Positions 26,126 through 34,564 of a DNA stretch of 64,000 nt are shown piece by piece; position 1 is the first letter of the stretch, and every line of letters begins with the position of its first letter. The position numbers and the translations under genes are program-made. The DNA lies in assembly GCF_040403615.1 (NCBI RefSeq), contig NZ_JBBAKG010000021.1, positions 1-64,000 of the forward strand, read 5' to 3'. The DNA is from Haliscomenobacter sp040403615 (lineage in GTDB: Bacteria; Bacteroidota; Bacteroidia; Chitinophagales; Saprospiraceae). The notes below the pieces were generated by a model. That model saw only the letters and a list, made by a program, of their open reading frames with translations. It had not been told where the DNA came from and did no database searches.

Positions 26126-27076
26126 CTACCAGGTGCGACCTTTCAGGAATTCCTGGATTTGTTCTTTTGGAACGGGTAGCTTGTCGATGTGCAGATTGAG
26201 CCAGGCAGAAAAGTCTTTTTCGATCTCGTCGCTCCATTTGGTATCGATCTGTCCTGGAGTGTATTTTTGTTCGCGCAGGCGCAGGTGGCCAAACATGTCG
26301 CGCAGTCTGACAATTTCTGAAGTCTTGACAACTTTTTCCACCAAATGAGGAGGAATGAAAATCACGCCGCCATCACGGCCCAAAACGGCATCACCTGGCA
26401 TTACGGTCGCTTTGCCAATGCGGGTGGGGTGATTGATGGCCACCAGGGTGGTATTCAATTGTCCGTCCGGATTGTTGAGGTGGTGAGAGGGGTGATAAGA
26501 ACGGAAAAAGGAAGTAAAGGAACCAATCTCCCGCAGGCCACTGATGTCGCGAATTGCTCCGTTGTACACGATGCCATTGCCGGTTTTGGCAAAAATGGAG
26601 TTGCCCAGGTTGTCGCCGATGGTTGGCCCGTCTTCGTGCGCGCCAAACTGGTCTACCACGTACACATCGCGCTTGGTCAAAAGGTCGATTGGCCAGGAGT
26701 TTTGAGATTTGACCCGGCCATCTTTGGTATGCCCTTTTTCGTCAATAACCCGGTGGATATCGGGTCGCCCGGGCATGAAGGTCGCAGTGACTGCTCTGCC
26801 TACCAAGACGCTGTCTGGGTTGATGGTTTGCCACCCGTCGTCGTACTGAAATTTGTAGTTTTCGTTGCGCAGCACTGCCCAGGCTTCTTCGTGGGTGACC
26901 AGTTTCAGGCGATTGAGGAGTTGGTCGGACACTTTGGGACGGCCATCAGCATATCTTTCTCCTTTCCATTCCGGAGTAAGAAAAATCAGCTCTTCTTTAC
27001 TGATTTGTTGGCCAATAGCAGGCAGGACAAAAGCCATGCTTGTGAAGACAAGCAGGCAAAATTTTAGTTTTGACAT
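26126..27076 (-). CDS. Exported RraA-family protein (aldolase/demethylmenaquinone methyltransferase-like fold)
   Basis: A 316-residue protein. The chosen start opens a signal peptide (MSKLKFCLLVFTSMAFVLPA); an earlier in-frame start at 27109 adds 11 residues. The core has GRAVTATFM, GDNLGNSIFAKTG, a charged YNGAIRDISG and GDAVLGRDGGVIFIPP, the RraA/HMG-aldolase pattern with Arg and Asp that bind metal and pyruvate in aldolases. Export fits its operon partner, the Tat-exported sugar-acid dehydratase. The two could cleave or dehydrate sugar acids outside the cytoplasm. The family also includes RNase E regulators, but not exported ones. Confidence 0.8.
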   Translation of the reverse strand: MSKLKFCLLVFTSMAFVLPAIGQQISKEELIFLTPEWKGERYADGRPKVSDQLLNRLKLVTHEEAWAVLRNENYKFQYDDGWQTINPDSVLVGRAVTATFMPGRPDIHRVIDEKGHTKDGRVKSQNSWPIDLLTKRDVYVVDQFGAHEDGPTIGDNLGNSIFAKTGNGIVYNGAIRDISGLREIGSFTSFFRSYHPSHHLNNPDGQLNTTLVAINHPTRIGKATVMPGDAVLGRDGGVIFIPPHLVEKVVKTSEIVRLRDMFGHLRLREQKYTPGQIDTKWSDEIEKDFSAWLNLHIDKLPVPKEQIQEFLKGRTW

Positions 27077-27153
27077 GTTGTGTTTGTTTATAGTTACAAA
27101 AAAATCCACTTAACTCAAAGATAGTTTTTTATCGAACTTTTCAGCTTTCTGGG

Positions 27154-27657
27154 TCAAATTTTGATTTCCAAAAGCGCCAGTACCCCCTTGTAATGCGCAG
27201 GTAGGCCTTGGGTATTGTCCAGGTCTATCGTTTTGAGGTAGCTGAAACCACATTTTTCATAATAATCAATCAGTTTTGGGTTGTCGCCCCAGGTATCTAG
27301 TCGGATGTACTCCAATTGATTGGCGAGGCAGTAACCCCGAGCCCATTCTACAATGATTTTGACAAAAGCCGCCCCTCTGAATTTTGGGTTGGTCACAATG
27401 CGGTGAATGTACACCGCGGGTTCGAGGTCTCTCTCTCCCCAGAAGATGGCATCGCTCAGGGTTGTAGCAAAGATGCAGGCTACTTCATCGTCGATGATGA
27501 TTTTCCATTGTCGATTTTCCCGAATTTCGGTCTCAATCAGGCTGCTTTCAAAACCTTCCCATTGTTTGTTGAACACCTTTTTTTGAAAGGCGATGGCTTC
27601 GTCGTATAGGGCGAAGATGGTATCAAAGTCAGCTGGGGTGCTGTTGGTAATTTGCAT
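27154..27657 (-). CDS. GNAT-family N-acetyltransferase
   Basis: A 167-residue single-domain acetyltransferase. The acetyl-CoA-binding motif A region is VTNPKFRGAAFVKIIVEWA (about 92-110), followed by RLDTWGDNPKLIDYYEKCGF, the typical motif B with the Tyr and Gly-Phe of the family. Substrate is unknown; small-molecule amines or protein N-termini are usual. The length is normal. A GC-rich hairpin at 27706-27746 separates it from the upstream peptidase gene, so it may be transcribed on its own. Confidence 0.85.
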   Translation of the reverse strand: MQITNSTPADFDTIFALYDEAIAFQKKVFNKQWEGFESSLIETEIRENRQWKIIIDDEVACIFATTLSDAIFWGERDLEPAVYIHRIVTNPKFRGAAFVKIIVEWARGYCLANQLEYIRLDTWGDNPKLIDYYEKCGFSYLKTIDLDNTQGLPAHYKGVLALLEIKI

Positions 27658-27705
27658 AGCATGGGCTTATTTAACGCCAAATATCCCTGTTTTTATGGAT
27701 TTAAC

Positions 27706-27746
27706 GTCGGTTCGGAGATATTAAAAAAAAACATCCCCGAACCGAC
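27706..27746. terminator. Hairpin between the peptidase and acetyltransferase genes
   Basis: GTCGGTTCGG (27706-27715) pairs perfectly with CCGAACCGAC (27737-27746) over an A-rich loop, just after the stop codon of the minus-strand peptidase gene. Probably a transcription end of that gene. Confidence 0.5.
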
Positions 27747-27752
27747 ATTATT

Positions 27753-29147
27753 TTAATACTTCGCCGCTTGCCCAGGCTTGGGCAATGACAGTTTGATGAA
27801 TTCCCGCAAATGTTCATTGCTGCTTTCCAGGTCTTCCTTGCGCAGGTACATCATGTGTCCACTGCGGTAGCCCTTCCAGCTCATGCGGTCTTTGAGTTTG
27901 CCACTGGGATCCATTTGCCACATGTTGTATTTGGCGTTGAAGTAGTCACATGCTCCATCGTAATAGCCAGACTGCACCATCAAATGCAGGTAGGGATTCT
28001 GTGCCATGGCCTGCCGCAGGTTTTCGCCCGTTTTATCGCCAGTACGATCCCAGGGATTGACGGGGCCAAACATGTTGTACTTCAAATCGGTTTTATATTT
28101 CAACTCTTCGCGTAGGTAGATGTTGATCGGTGGGGTAAAGGAATGCAACCAGGAGGTCAATTCCGCGCTGTAATCGGGACCCATGCCGATATCCTGCCGA
28201 TCAAGCCCGAGATAGCGCGAATCCAGGCGACCAACGGTATACCCTCTGTCGCGCAGCAATTCTTTCCAGAAAAAAGCGTAAGAAATGTCTAGGTTGGCTT
28301 GTAAAATCACCGCTTCCTTGATACCAGAATACCGGGCAAATTTTGCAGCAATGGCTTTCTTTTTGCTGTCTTCCAGAAATCCACCTCTGGCTACGGCAGG
28401 CAACAGTTCGTTGATGGTAAACTCCTCNNNNNNNNNNNNNNNNNNNNNNNNNNNNNNNNNNNNNNNNNNNNNNNNNNNNNNNNNNNNNNNNNNNNNNNNN
28501 NNNNNNNNNNNNNNNNNNNNNNNNNNNGAAGCCCAACGGTTGTAGCGGCTTACAAAAGTATTGAGCCATTCCGCGAGGTACTTGATGTCGGCATTTACAC
28601 CGAAAAATTTGGCAGGTGGAACGTCTTTGGCCACAATCCGGGAAAAACCAGTATTCACAGGGTCGATATGCACAATATCGGCTACATCCAGGATGGAATA
28701 GGGATTGTCTTTGACTCCGTAGGGTTGAACGGGGTAACCTTCATCGTCAATTTGCAGGATGCGTGGCCCCGTATAGGCAATGTGCATCCACACCGAAGCA
28801 GAGCCAGGCCCGCCGTTGAAAGAGATGACCAATGGGCGTGAACTGCGGTCTTTGACATCCGTGCGCTCGTAGTACGTAAAAAACAACCCCGCCAAAACCT
28901 TGCCTTCTTCATCCCAAACCGGGATGGTGCCGGCGGTGGCTTTGTAGGGTACACGCTGGCCTTTGATGGTCACTTCGCGCGTGGTCTCCACAAAAGAATC
29001 GGGATTTAGCGTGCGAGAGGGGGAGGCCATTTTTTCTTCCTTGGCCGGAGGTGGAGGAGTGGTTTCCTTGGGTGTTGGTTTGGTTTGGGCATTTGCAAAA
29101 AAGAGGGTAAGGCAACTCAAGCCTAAAATCAGCCATTGCTTTTTCAT
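27753..29147 (-). CDS. Exported S10 serine carboxypeptidase-like peptidase, interrupted by a gap
   Basis: A signal peptide (MKKQWLILGLSCLTLFFANA) is followed by a proline-rich linker and an alpha/beta-hydrolase of the S10 family: ISFNGGPGSASVWMH (oxyanion hole), then VADIVHIDPVNTGFSR. The 100-N scaffold gap (28428-28527) falls where the G-x-S-Y-G nucleophile should be. After the gap come the aspartate in DGACDYFNAKYN and the histidine in YRSGHMMY. The start is the Met beginning MKK; an alternative lies two codons upstream. The true length across the gap is unknown. S10 enzymes remove C-terminal residues at acid pH. Confidence 0.8.
   Translation of the reverse strand: MKKQWLILGLSCLTLFFANAQTKPTPKETTPPPPAKEEKMASPSRTLNPDSFVETTREVTIKGQRVPYKATAGTIPVWDEEGKVLAGLFFTYYERTDVKDRSSRPLVISFNGGPGSASVWMHIAYTGPRILQIDDEGYPVQPYGVKDNPYSILDVADIVHIDPVNTGFSRIVAKDVPPAKFFGVNADIKYLAEWLNTFVSRYNRWAXXXXXXXXXXXXXXXXXXXXXXXXXXXXXXXXXXEEFTINELLPAVARGGFLEDSKKKAIAAKFARYSGIKEAVILQANLDISYAFFWKELLRDRGYTVGRLDSRYLGLDRQDIGMGPDYSAELTSWLHSFTPPINIYLREELKYKTDLKYNMFGPVNPWDRTGDKTGENLRQAMAQNPYLHLMVQSGYYDGACDYFNAKYNMWQMDPSGKLKDRMSWKGYRSGHMMYLRKEDLESSNEHLREFIKLSLPKPGQAAKY
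28428..28527. other. Scaffold gap (100 N)
   Basis: A run of exactly 100 unknown bases, a conventional placeholder. It hides part of the S10 peptidase gene; the flanks share no repeat with each other. Confidence 0.99.
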
Positions 29148-29185
29148 GAACATTCAAATTGGTGATTGAATTGATTTTTTCATAC

Positions 29186-29230
29186 AAATCCAGCTTGCTC
29201 ATTTGACGACAAACAAGCAAGCTGGAATTT
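29186..29230 (-). terminator. Terminator of the outer-membrane protein gene
   Basis: AAATCCAGCTTGCT (29186-29199) and AGCAAGCTGGATTT-type sequence (29216-29230) form a 14-bp stem 48 bases beyond the stop of the minus-strand beta-barrel gene. The tract after it is only weakly T-rich. Confidence 0.5.
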
Positions 29231-29277
29231 ATCTGAAAAAAACTACATGGAAAAGCTTTTGGCGGTTTAAGTTGCAC

Positions 29278-29844
29278 TTAAAACCGGTAACCTATTGCTA
29301 TGGTGATGGGAAGATCAATATTCAAAAAAGGAATGTCACCGAGATTGATCGGGTCGGCATTGTTCAATGCCTTGATATTGTAAACAAAAGCGCGACCGAA
29401 ACCCAGATTGAAATCAAAATGCAAGCGCTCATTGCGTGCAAAGGTTTTGAAACCAAACAGGAATCCCGCAGCGAAACGGTTGGTATTGTATTCAGCACTG
29501 GTAGAATCTGAAGTGCCGGTTGCTTTGCCCGAAGAATAACGCGTGTAAAGCCCTCCATAGAATTTGTCAAGCCCAATTTCACTGGGGTTAAAGTAATATC
29601 GACCATTCACGCCAGCGCGGAGGGTGGTATTTTTGAGATCACTGCCTTCATTAAAGTTGATTTTATTCCAGGATCCGCCCAGAGTGGCTTCCAACCCAAT
29701 GTTGTCAGCCAGACCAAACTCGCTGCGCAAATTCAAGGTGCCAAAGATGGGCCCAAAAGGACCGATTTTTACATCAACTTGGGCAAAAAGGGTTGCATTT
29801 GCAATCAGGCAAAGGATTGCAATAAAAAAATAATTTTTCTGCAT
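29278..29844 (-). CDS. Small outer-membrane beta-barrel protein
   Basis: A 188-residue protein with a signal peptide (MQKNYFFIAILCLIANATLFA) and alternating hydrophobic/polar strands over its length (FGTLNLRSEFG, LEATLGGSW, LRAGVNGRYYF, FYGGLYTRYS), ending in an aromatic residue (GYRF), as expected for outer-membrane barrels inserted by BamA. About eight strands fit the length. The function cannot be inferred; similar small barrels are common in Bacteroidota. It stands alone between hairpins. Confidence 0.75.
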   Translation of the reverse strand: MQKNYFFIAILCLIANATLFAQVDVKIGPFGPIFGTLNLRSEFGLADNIGLEATLGGSWNKINFNEGSDLKNTTLRAGVNGRYYFNPSEIGLDKFYGGLYTRYSSGKATGTSDSTSAEYNTNRFAAGFLFGFKTFARNERLHFDFNLGFGRAFVYNIKALNNADPINLGDIPFLNIDLPITIAIGYRF

Positions 29845-29978
29845 GATGATTGGTTAATTAAGGTTTCGTAAATAGGAGTGTTGCGCCAGTATTGTTGCGC
29901 TTTCATCGAGATCAAAGTTCCTCTAATCTACTCAACAGTGCAAGCATCTTAGAGGAACTTTAACGTATCATTAGTAGT

Positions 29979-30093
29979 GGGGCAAAAACAAGTGTTCATT
30001 TTTCTTGAGCCATAAAATTAGATAAGACACTTTAAATGAACCGTTTACTTATCTAATTCTATGGCAAAATGAACACTTGTTTTTTATCGCCCC
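29979..30093. repeat. Structured palindromic element, copy 1 (conserved loop)
   Basis: An outer stem joins 29979-30002 with 30066-30093. A six-base bulge (TCTTGA) follows on the left only, then an inner stem of 18 positions (30009-30026 with 30048-30065, one mismatch) and a 21-base loop (30027-30047) containing CACTT and AAATGAA. The same architecture recurs at 59739-59856 and 59939-60053. It sits 10 bases past the stop of the aminotransferase gene. Confidence 0.75.
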
Positions 30094-30103
30094 TTAAGTG
30101 TCT

Positions 30104-31312
30104 TTAACTCAATTTGGCTACCCCATCCGCAATTCTTTGGATGGCAGTATTCAAATCTTGCTCTGAAGCAGCATAAGAGATTCGGAAACAGCTATCGGCA
30201 CCAAAGGCAGCACCGGAAACTGTTGCAACATGGCATTGCAACATCAGGTAATCACAGAAATCATTGGCATCGTTGATGGTGATGGTGCCATCCGTTTTGC
30301 CAAAATATGCACTGATGTCTGGGAAAATGTAAAAGGCACCTTGAGGCTTGTTTACCTTGAATCCCGGAATTTTACTCAATCCTTCGATGATCAAATCCCG
30401 GCGCTTCAGGAAAGCTTCGCGCATTTCGTAAGTTGGCGTCATATCGGCCAAAAGGGCAAAAGCAGCTGCTTTTTGACTGAATGAGTTGGCACCTGAAGTA
30501 ACCTGTCCCTGGATTTTCACACAAGCATCGGCCAACCATACTGGAGCGCCAATGTAACCCAAGCGCCAGCCTGTCATGGCAAAGCCTTTGGCGAAGCCAT
30601 TCACGGTTACGGTTTGGTCTTTGACTTGCTCGAAGGCGCCAATGCTGACGTGTTTTTCGCCAAAATTGATGTATTCGTAAATTTCATCAGCAACGATGAT
30701 GATGTCGGGATGTTGGGCGATCACATCGGCAATTGCTTTCAATTCCTCGTGGCTGTAAACCATCCCGGTTGGATTGGAAGGAGAGGAAAACACAATCGCT
30801 TTGGTGCGATCCGTAATGGCCGCTGCAATCTCAGCCGCGGGCACTTTGTAATCCTGCTCAAAACTGGACTTCAAAATGATGGATTTTCCTTCGGCCAATT
30901 CTACAATCGCAGAATAAGACACCCAATAAGGTGCCAAAATGATCACCTCATCGCCTGGATCCAGGATAGAAAGAAAAATATTGGCGAGGGACTGCTTGGC
31001 CCCATTGGAAACCACGATCTGATTGAGGTTGAAATCCAGGTTATTGTCGCGTTTGAATTTTACCTTGATGGCCTCGCGCAGTTCTTGCAAGCCTGCCACT
31101 GGTGTGTATTTCGTAATGCCATCATCCAGCGCTTGTTTGGCTGCATCTTTGATGTGATTGGGCGTATCAAAATCCGGTTCACCCAAACTCAGGTTGATCA
31201 CATTGTGGCCTTGGGCTTTGAGTTCCCGCGCCATTGCCGCCATTTTTAGCGTCTCGGATTCTGCCATCTGCATTACGCGCTGAGACAGACGAGAAGAAGT
31301 CGCAACAGACAT
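30104..31312 (-). CDS. Class I/II pyridoxal-phosphate aminotransferase (aspartate aminotransferase-like)
   Basis: A 402-residue PLP enzyme. Visible are LSLGEPDFDTP near the N-terminus, SNGAKQSLANI, FSSPSNPTGMVYS with the PLP-contacting Asn, ADEIYEY and the Schiff-base lysine in VNGFAKGFAMTGWRLGY (about residue 237), with the substrate Arg in FRISYAA near the end. These fit the AspC I-gamma subgroup, which moves amino groups between aspartate or aromatic amino acids and 2-oxo acids. The chain length is normal. Upstream bases 31313-31472 hold no obvious gene. Confidence 0.92.
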   Translation of the reverse strand: MSVATSSRLSQRVMQMAESETLKMAAMARELKAQGHNVINLSLGEPDFDTPNHIKDAAKQALDDGITKYTPVAGLQELREAIKVKFKRDNNLDFNLNQIVVSNGAKQSLANIFLSILDPGDEVIILAPYWVSYSAIVELAEGKSIILKSSFEQDYKVPAAEIAAAITDRTKAIVFSSPSNPTGMVYSHEELKAIADVIAQHPDIIIVADEIYEYINFGEKHVSIGAFEQVKDQTVTVNGFAKGFAMTGWRLGYIGAPVWLADACVKIQGQVTSGANSFSQKAAAFALLADMTPTYEMREAFLKRRDLIIEGLSKIPGFKVNKPQGAFYIFPDISAYFGKTDGTITINDANDFCDYLMLQCHVATVSGAAFGADSCFRISYAASEQDLNTAIQRIADGVAKLS

Positions 31313-31580
31313 GTCTTGTGTTTTTTGAAAATGAATGTTTGAATATGAACCTAAGGCTGTCGATAAAAAGTTTGGCTAATTTTCTAGGAAGACTAAGCGA
31401 TTAGGGCAATCGACCGCAAAAATAACCCCAAACTCCCAAAGAACCAAAGAAATTTGAACTTGAGGCCATGATTTGAAAAAAATCTACTTTGAGTCATCAA
31501 TTTTGTTGACAATTGCTTTTGTCCATGCGCCCAAAAAGTTGCTATCTTTCCTCCCTCAAAGTGAAGAATACTTACTTCCA

Positions 31581-33122
31581 ATGAAAGAAAAACTTTTAAA
31601 TCTCGAACACCGAGTCGACATCGCACGGCTGGGCGGAGGGCAACCACGCATTGATGCCCAGCATAAAAAGGGAAAACTCACCGCGCGCGAACGCGTTCAT
31701 TTTTTGCTCGACCCTGGATCTTTTGAAGAAGTGGGCATGATGGTGCAGCACCGCTGCAAAGATTTTGGAATGGATCAACTGCATTTCCTTGGAGATGGAG
31801 TCATTACCGGATATGGTACCATTGATGGCCGATTGGTCTATGTTTTTTCGCAAGATTTTACCGTATTTGGTGGTTCCCTTTCAGAAGCCCACGCTGAAAA
31901 AATCTGCAAAATCATGGATTTGGCCATCCGCAACGGCGCACCCGTGATTGGCCTCAACGACTCTGGTGGTGCACGCATCCAGGAAGGAGTGGCTTCACTG
32001 GGGGGCTATGCCGATATTTTTTACCGCAATGTGATGGCTTCAGGAGTAGTGCCACAAATCTCGGCCATCATGGGGCCATGTGCGGGTGGTGCGGTATACT
32101 CGCCGGCCATGACCGATTTTATCATTATGGTAGAAGACACCTCGTACATGTTTGTAACGGGGCCCAATGTGGTTAAAACCGTAACCAATGAAGATGTTAG
32201 TGCCGAAGAGCTTGGTGGGGCAAGTACCCACTCTTCTAAATCAGGCGTTACGCATTTCACCGCATCAAACGACCTGGAATGCTTGCATAAAATCCGGCAA
32301 TTGATTGCCTATATGCCCCAAAACTGCGAAGAAAAACCGACACTAAAAGACTACCCACTGGCAGAGGAGTGGCGCGAACAATTGCGCCACATCATCCCTG
32401 ACAACGCCAATGTACCCTACGACATGCGCGATGCCATCAACGGCATCATCGATGAGGAATCCTTTATGGAGGTTCACGAAGCCTTTGCCGAAAACATCGT
32501 GGTGGGCTTTGCCCGACTAGCGGGCCGCAGCATTGGCATCATTGCCAACCAACCCATTAGTTTGGCTGGTGTTCTCGATGTCAATAGTTCCCGCAAAGGC
32601 GCGCGGTTTGTGCGTTTTTGCGACAGCTTCAATATCCCTATGCTGGTGCTGGTTGATGTGCCTGGCTTTTTGCCCGGAACCGATCAGGAATGGAATGGGA
32701 TCATTGTAAACGGAGCCAAGTTGCTCTATGCTTTTAGCGAAGCGACGGTTCCCCGCATTACGGTGATTACCCGCAAGGCCTACGGTGGCGCTTACGATGT
32801 GATGAATTCCAAACACATCGGTGCCGATTTGAATTACGCCTGGCCTTCGGCTGAAATTGCGGTGATGGGTGCAAAAGGGGCTTCTGAAATTATTTTCCGC
32901 AAAGAAATTTCTGAGGCAGAAGATCCCGAAGCGATGTTGCTCCAAAAAGAAAAAGAATACCAGGAAGCCTTTGCGCATCCCTACCAGGCTGCCGAGCGAG
33001 GCTATATTGATGAAGTAATCGATCCTTGTTTGACGCGTCGAAAACTCATCAAGGCTTTTGCTTCCATCGAAAACAAAGTGGTGCATTTGCCCCGCAAGAA
33101 GCATGGGAATATTCCGCTGTAG
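31581..33122 (+). CDS. Acyl-CoA carboxylase beta subunit (carboxyltransferase, PccB-like)
   Basis: A 513-residue carboxyltransferase. The chosen ATG (MKEKLLNLEHRV) gives the normal family length; an in-frame TTG 108 bases upstream would not. It has the crotonase-fold halves: LNDSGGARIQEGVASLGGYADIF and the GPCAGGAVYSPAM oxyanion-hole region in the first, DVPGFLPGTDQEWNGII and KAYGGAYDVMNSKHIGAD in the second. It transfers carboxyl from biotin to propionyl- or acetyl-CoA-type substrates. The biotin carboxylase at 47422-48891 is the only partner subunit in the window; no biotin carrier gene is present. Confidence 0.92.
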   Translation: MKEKLLNLEHRVDIARLGGGQPRIDAQHKKGKLTARERVHFLLDPGSFEEVGMMVQHRCKDFGMDQLHFLGDGVITGYGTIDGRLVYVFSQDFTVFGGSLSEAHAEKICKIMDLAIRNGAPVIGLNDSGGARIQEGVASLGGYADIFYRNVMASGVVPQISAIMGPCAGGAVYSPAMTDFIIMVEDTSYMFVTGPNVVKTVTNEDVSAEELGGASTHSSKSGVTHFTASNDLECLHKIRQLIAYMPQNCEEKPTLKDYPLAEEWREQLRHIIPDNANVPYDMRDAINGIIDEESFMEVHEAFAENIVVGFARLAGRSIGIIANQPISLAGVLDVNSSRKGARFVRFCDSFNIPMLVLVDVPGFLPGTDQEWNGIIVNGAKLLYAFSEATVPRITVITRKAYGGAYDVMNSKHIGADLNYAWPSAEIAVMGAKGASEIIFRKEISEAEDPEAMLLQKEKEYQEAFAHPYQAAERGYIDEVIDPCLTRRKLIKAFASIENKVVHLPRKKHGNIPL

Positions 33123-33274
33123 TGCAATTTGAATGCTTTTTTCGAAGCTTCAACTAGAATCTTTTCAACTTTCCCTGCATTTTTGCATAGTCAATTTTAT
33201 CTTTCCAAGTGTTTAGATAAATGATAACGGATATCCTATCCATTAACCCAAGAATTCAAATAAAAAAAACAACC

Positions 33275-33940
33275 ATGAAATTGTTCAACTTGACCACCTG
33301 GCTGATCCTTTTGATCCCCTTTTCCATTCAAGCCCAAAACCTTCAGGAAAACGAGCGCACCATGAGCCAAGGCTCAAAGGCTGGTTTTTCGATGAACATC
33401 GACGAACTTACCACCAAAGACGCAGAAAAACTGTGGATTGATTACCTCAAGAGCACCAACGCAAAAACCAAAAAAGACCGCAAAACCAACGAGGTTTTTG
33501 CCGATGATGCTTCTGTTCCTGCCATCAGCAGCAATTTGATGGACATTTACGCCACTTTCACAGAGCGCGGCAAGCAAACCGAAATGGTGGTTTGGGTAGA
33601 TCTTGGTGGTGCCTTTTTGTCCCGCCGCCAGCATCCTGAAAAGATAGACGCATTCCAGCAATGGATGGCGGAATTTGGTCGCGTTACCCGTGTTCGCAAA
33701 GTTGAAATCGAACAAGAGGCCGAAGAACTGGTATTCAAAGACCAGAAAAAAGAGTTTGATAAACTGATCAAAGAAGAAGATCGGCTGAAAAAAGACATTA
33801 TTGACGCAGAACAAAAAATGAATCAGGCCAAGAAAGATCTTGAAGTCAACCAGGCCAACCAAAACAACCGCCGCCAGGAAATGGAAAGGCAGCAGATGAA
33901 AATTCAGGAAATTGAAGCGAAGAAAAAGCGGATAGAATAA
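33275..33940 (+). CDS. Exported protein with C-terminal coiled coil
   Basis: A 221-residue protein starting at the ATG of a signal peptide (MKLFNLTTWLILLIPFSIQA). The middle has no recognisable catalytic motif. From about residue 150 to the end there is a Lys/Glu/Gln-rich heptad pattern, a long coiled coil. It probably acts in the periplasm or at the outer membrane. A strong terminator follows 6 bases after the stop. The function is not known. Confidence 0.65.
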   Translation: MKLFNLTTWLILLIPFSIQAQNLQENERTMSQGSKAGFSMNIDELTTKDAEKLWIDYLKSTNAKTKKDRKTNEVFADDASVPAISSNLMDIYATFTERGKQTEMVVWVDLGGAFLSRRQHPEKIDAFQQWMAEFGRVTRVRKVEIEQEAEELVFKDQKKEFDKLIKEEDRLKKDIIDAEQKMNQAKKDLEVNQANQNNRRQEMERQQMKIQEIEAKKKRIE

Positions 33941-33946
33941 AAAAGT

Positions 33947-33983
33947 GAGGCTGTTCAATATCGTTGAGCAGCCTCTCTTTTTT
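33947..33983 (+). terminator. Intrinsic terminator
   Basis: GAGGCTG-TCAA (from 33947) pairs with TTGAGCAGCCTC (33964-33975), followed by TCTTTTTTATT. A textbook rho-independent terminator for the coiled-coil protein gene. Confidence 0.85.
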
Positions 33984-34063
33984 ATTCCAGTTTTGAATTA
34001 AATTTTTGATCTTTTGAAACTTTTAACCAGATCTTCACTGTTACAGCTGCTCAATCGTGAAAG

Positions 34064-34483
34064 ATGGACATTCCACAAATACAAAAAGAACTCAAATTTC
34101 GGACTTCCCGCAGCTCTGGTAGTGGCGGACAAAACGTCAACAAACTGGAAACCAGGGTAGAGGCCTTGTTTGAAGTGGAAACATCCAGTGGTTTAAATGC
34201 TGACGAAAAAAGGGTGATCCAAACCAAATTGGCGGCACGCATCAACAAAGAAGGATTGTTGAGTACCGTGGCTCAGGAAAGCCGCACCCAATTGAGCAAC
34301 AAGGAAAAAGCCATCAAAAAAATGCTCAACTTACTGGAAACAGCGCTTATTCCAGAACCGGAAAGGGAAGAAGTTCCGGAACGCTTGGTTGCCAATCCAC
34401 GCAAACGCAAAAAGGCCAAATCGGTGCAGAGTGAAAAAAAAGCTGCCCGCAAGAAAATTATCCCACCAAAAGAAGAAGATTAG
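34064..34483 (+). CDS. arfB: Peptidyl-tRNA hydrolase ArfB (ribosome rescue)
   Basis: A 139-residue release-factor-like protein without stop-codon recognition domains. It has the GGQ loop in SSGSGGQNVNKLETRVEA (GGQ at about residues 25-27), whose glutamine triggers peptide release. The C-terminal tail is highly basic (RKRKKAKSVQ, KKAARKK), the part that enters the empty mRNA channel of stalled ribosomes. Length and layout match ArfB/YaeJ. It is followed 81 bases later by the ChaN-like gene; a hairpin lies between. Confidence 0.92.
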   Translation: MDIPQIQKELKFRTSRSSGSGGQNVNKLETRVEALFEVETSSGLNADEKRVIQTKLAARINKEGLLSTVAQESRTQLSNKEKAIKKMLNLLETALIPEPEREEVPERLVANPRKRKKAKSVQSEKKAARKKIIPPKEED

Positions 34484-34509
34484 CCCAAAACTGATTAAGT
34501 TTCCTGCTT

Positions 34510-34553
34510 AGTATGACGCAAAAAATCAAGATGTTAATTTTTCTGCGTTACTC
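34510..34553. repeat. Solo outer stem of the palindromic element family
   Basis: AGTATGACGCAAAAAATC, a nine-base spacer, then TTAATTTTTCTGCGTTA fold into one hairpin. The two arms match the outer arms of copy 3 at 59934-60055, but the inner stem and conserved loop are absent. The left 20 bases recur exactly at 35461-35480. Confidence 0.6.
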
Positions 34554-34564
34554 AATCAAGCAAC

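Noticed and set aside
26345..27067. 240-residue plus-strand open frame
   Set aside because: It is antisense to the RraA-like gene, which has clear family motifs and a signal peptide.
34014..34055. Possible -7 element before arfB
   Set aside because: Only a weak match to TAnnTTTG and no TTG at the right distance.
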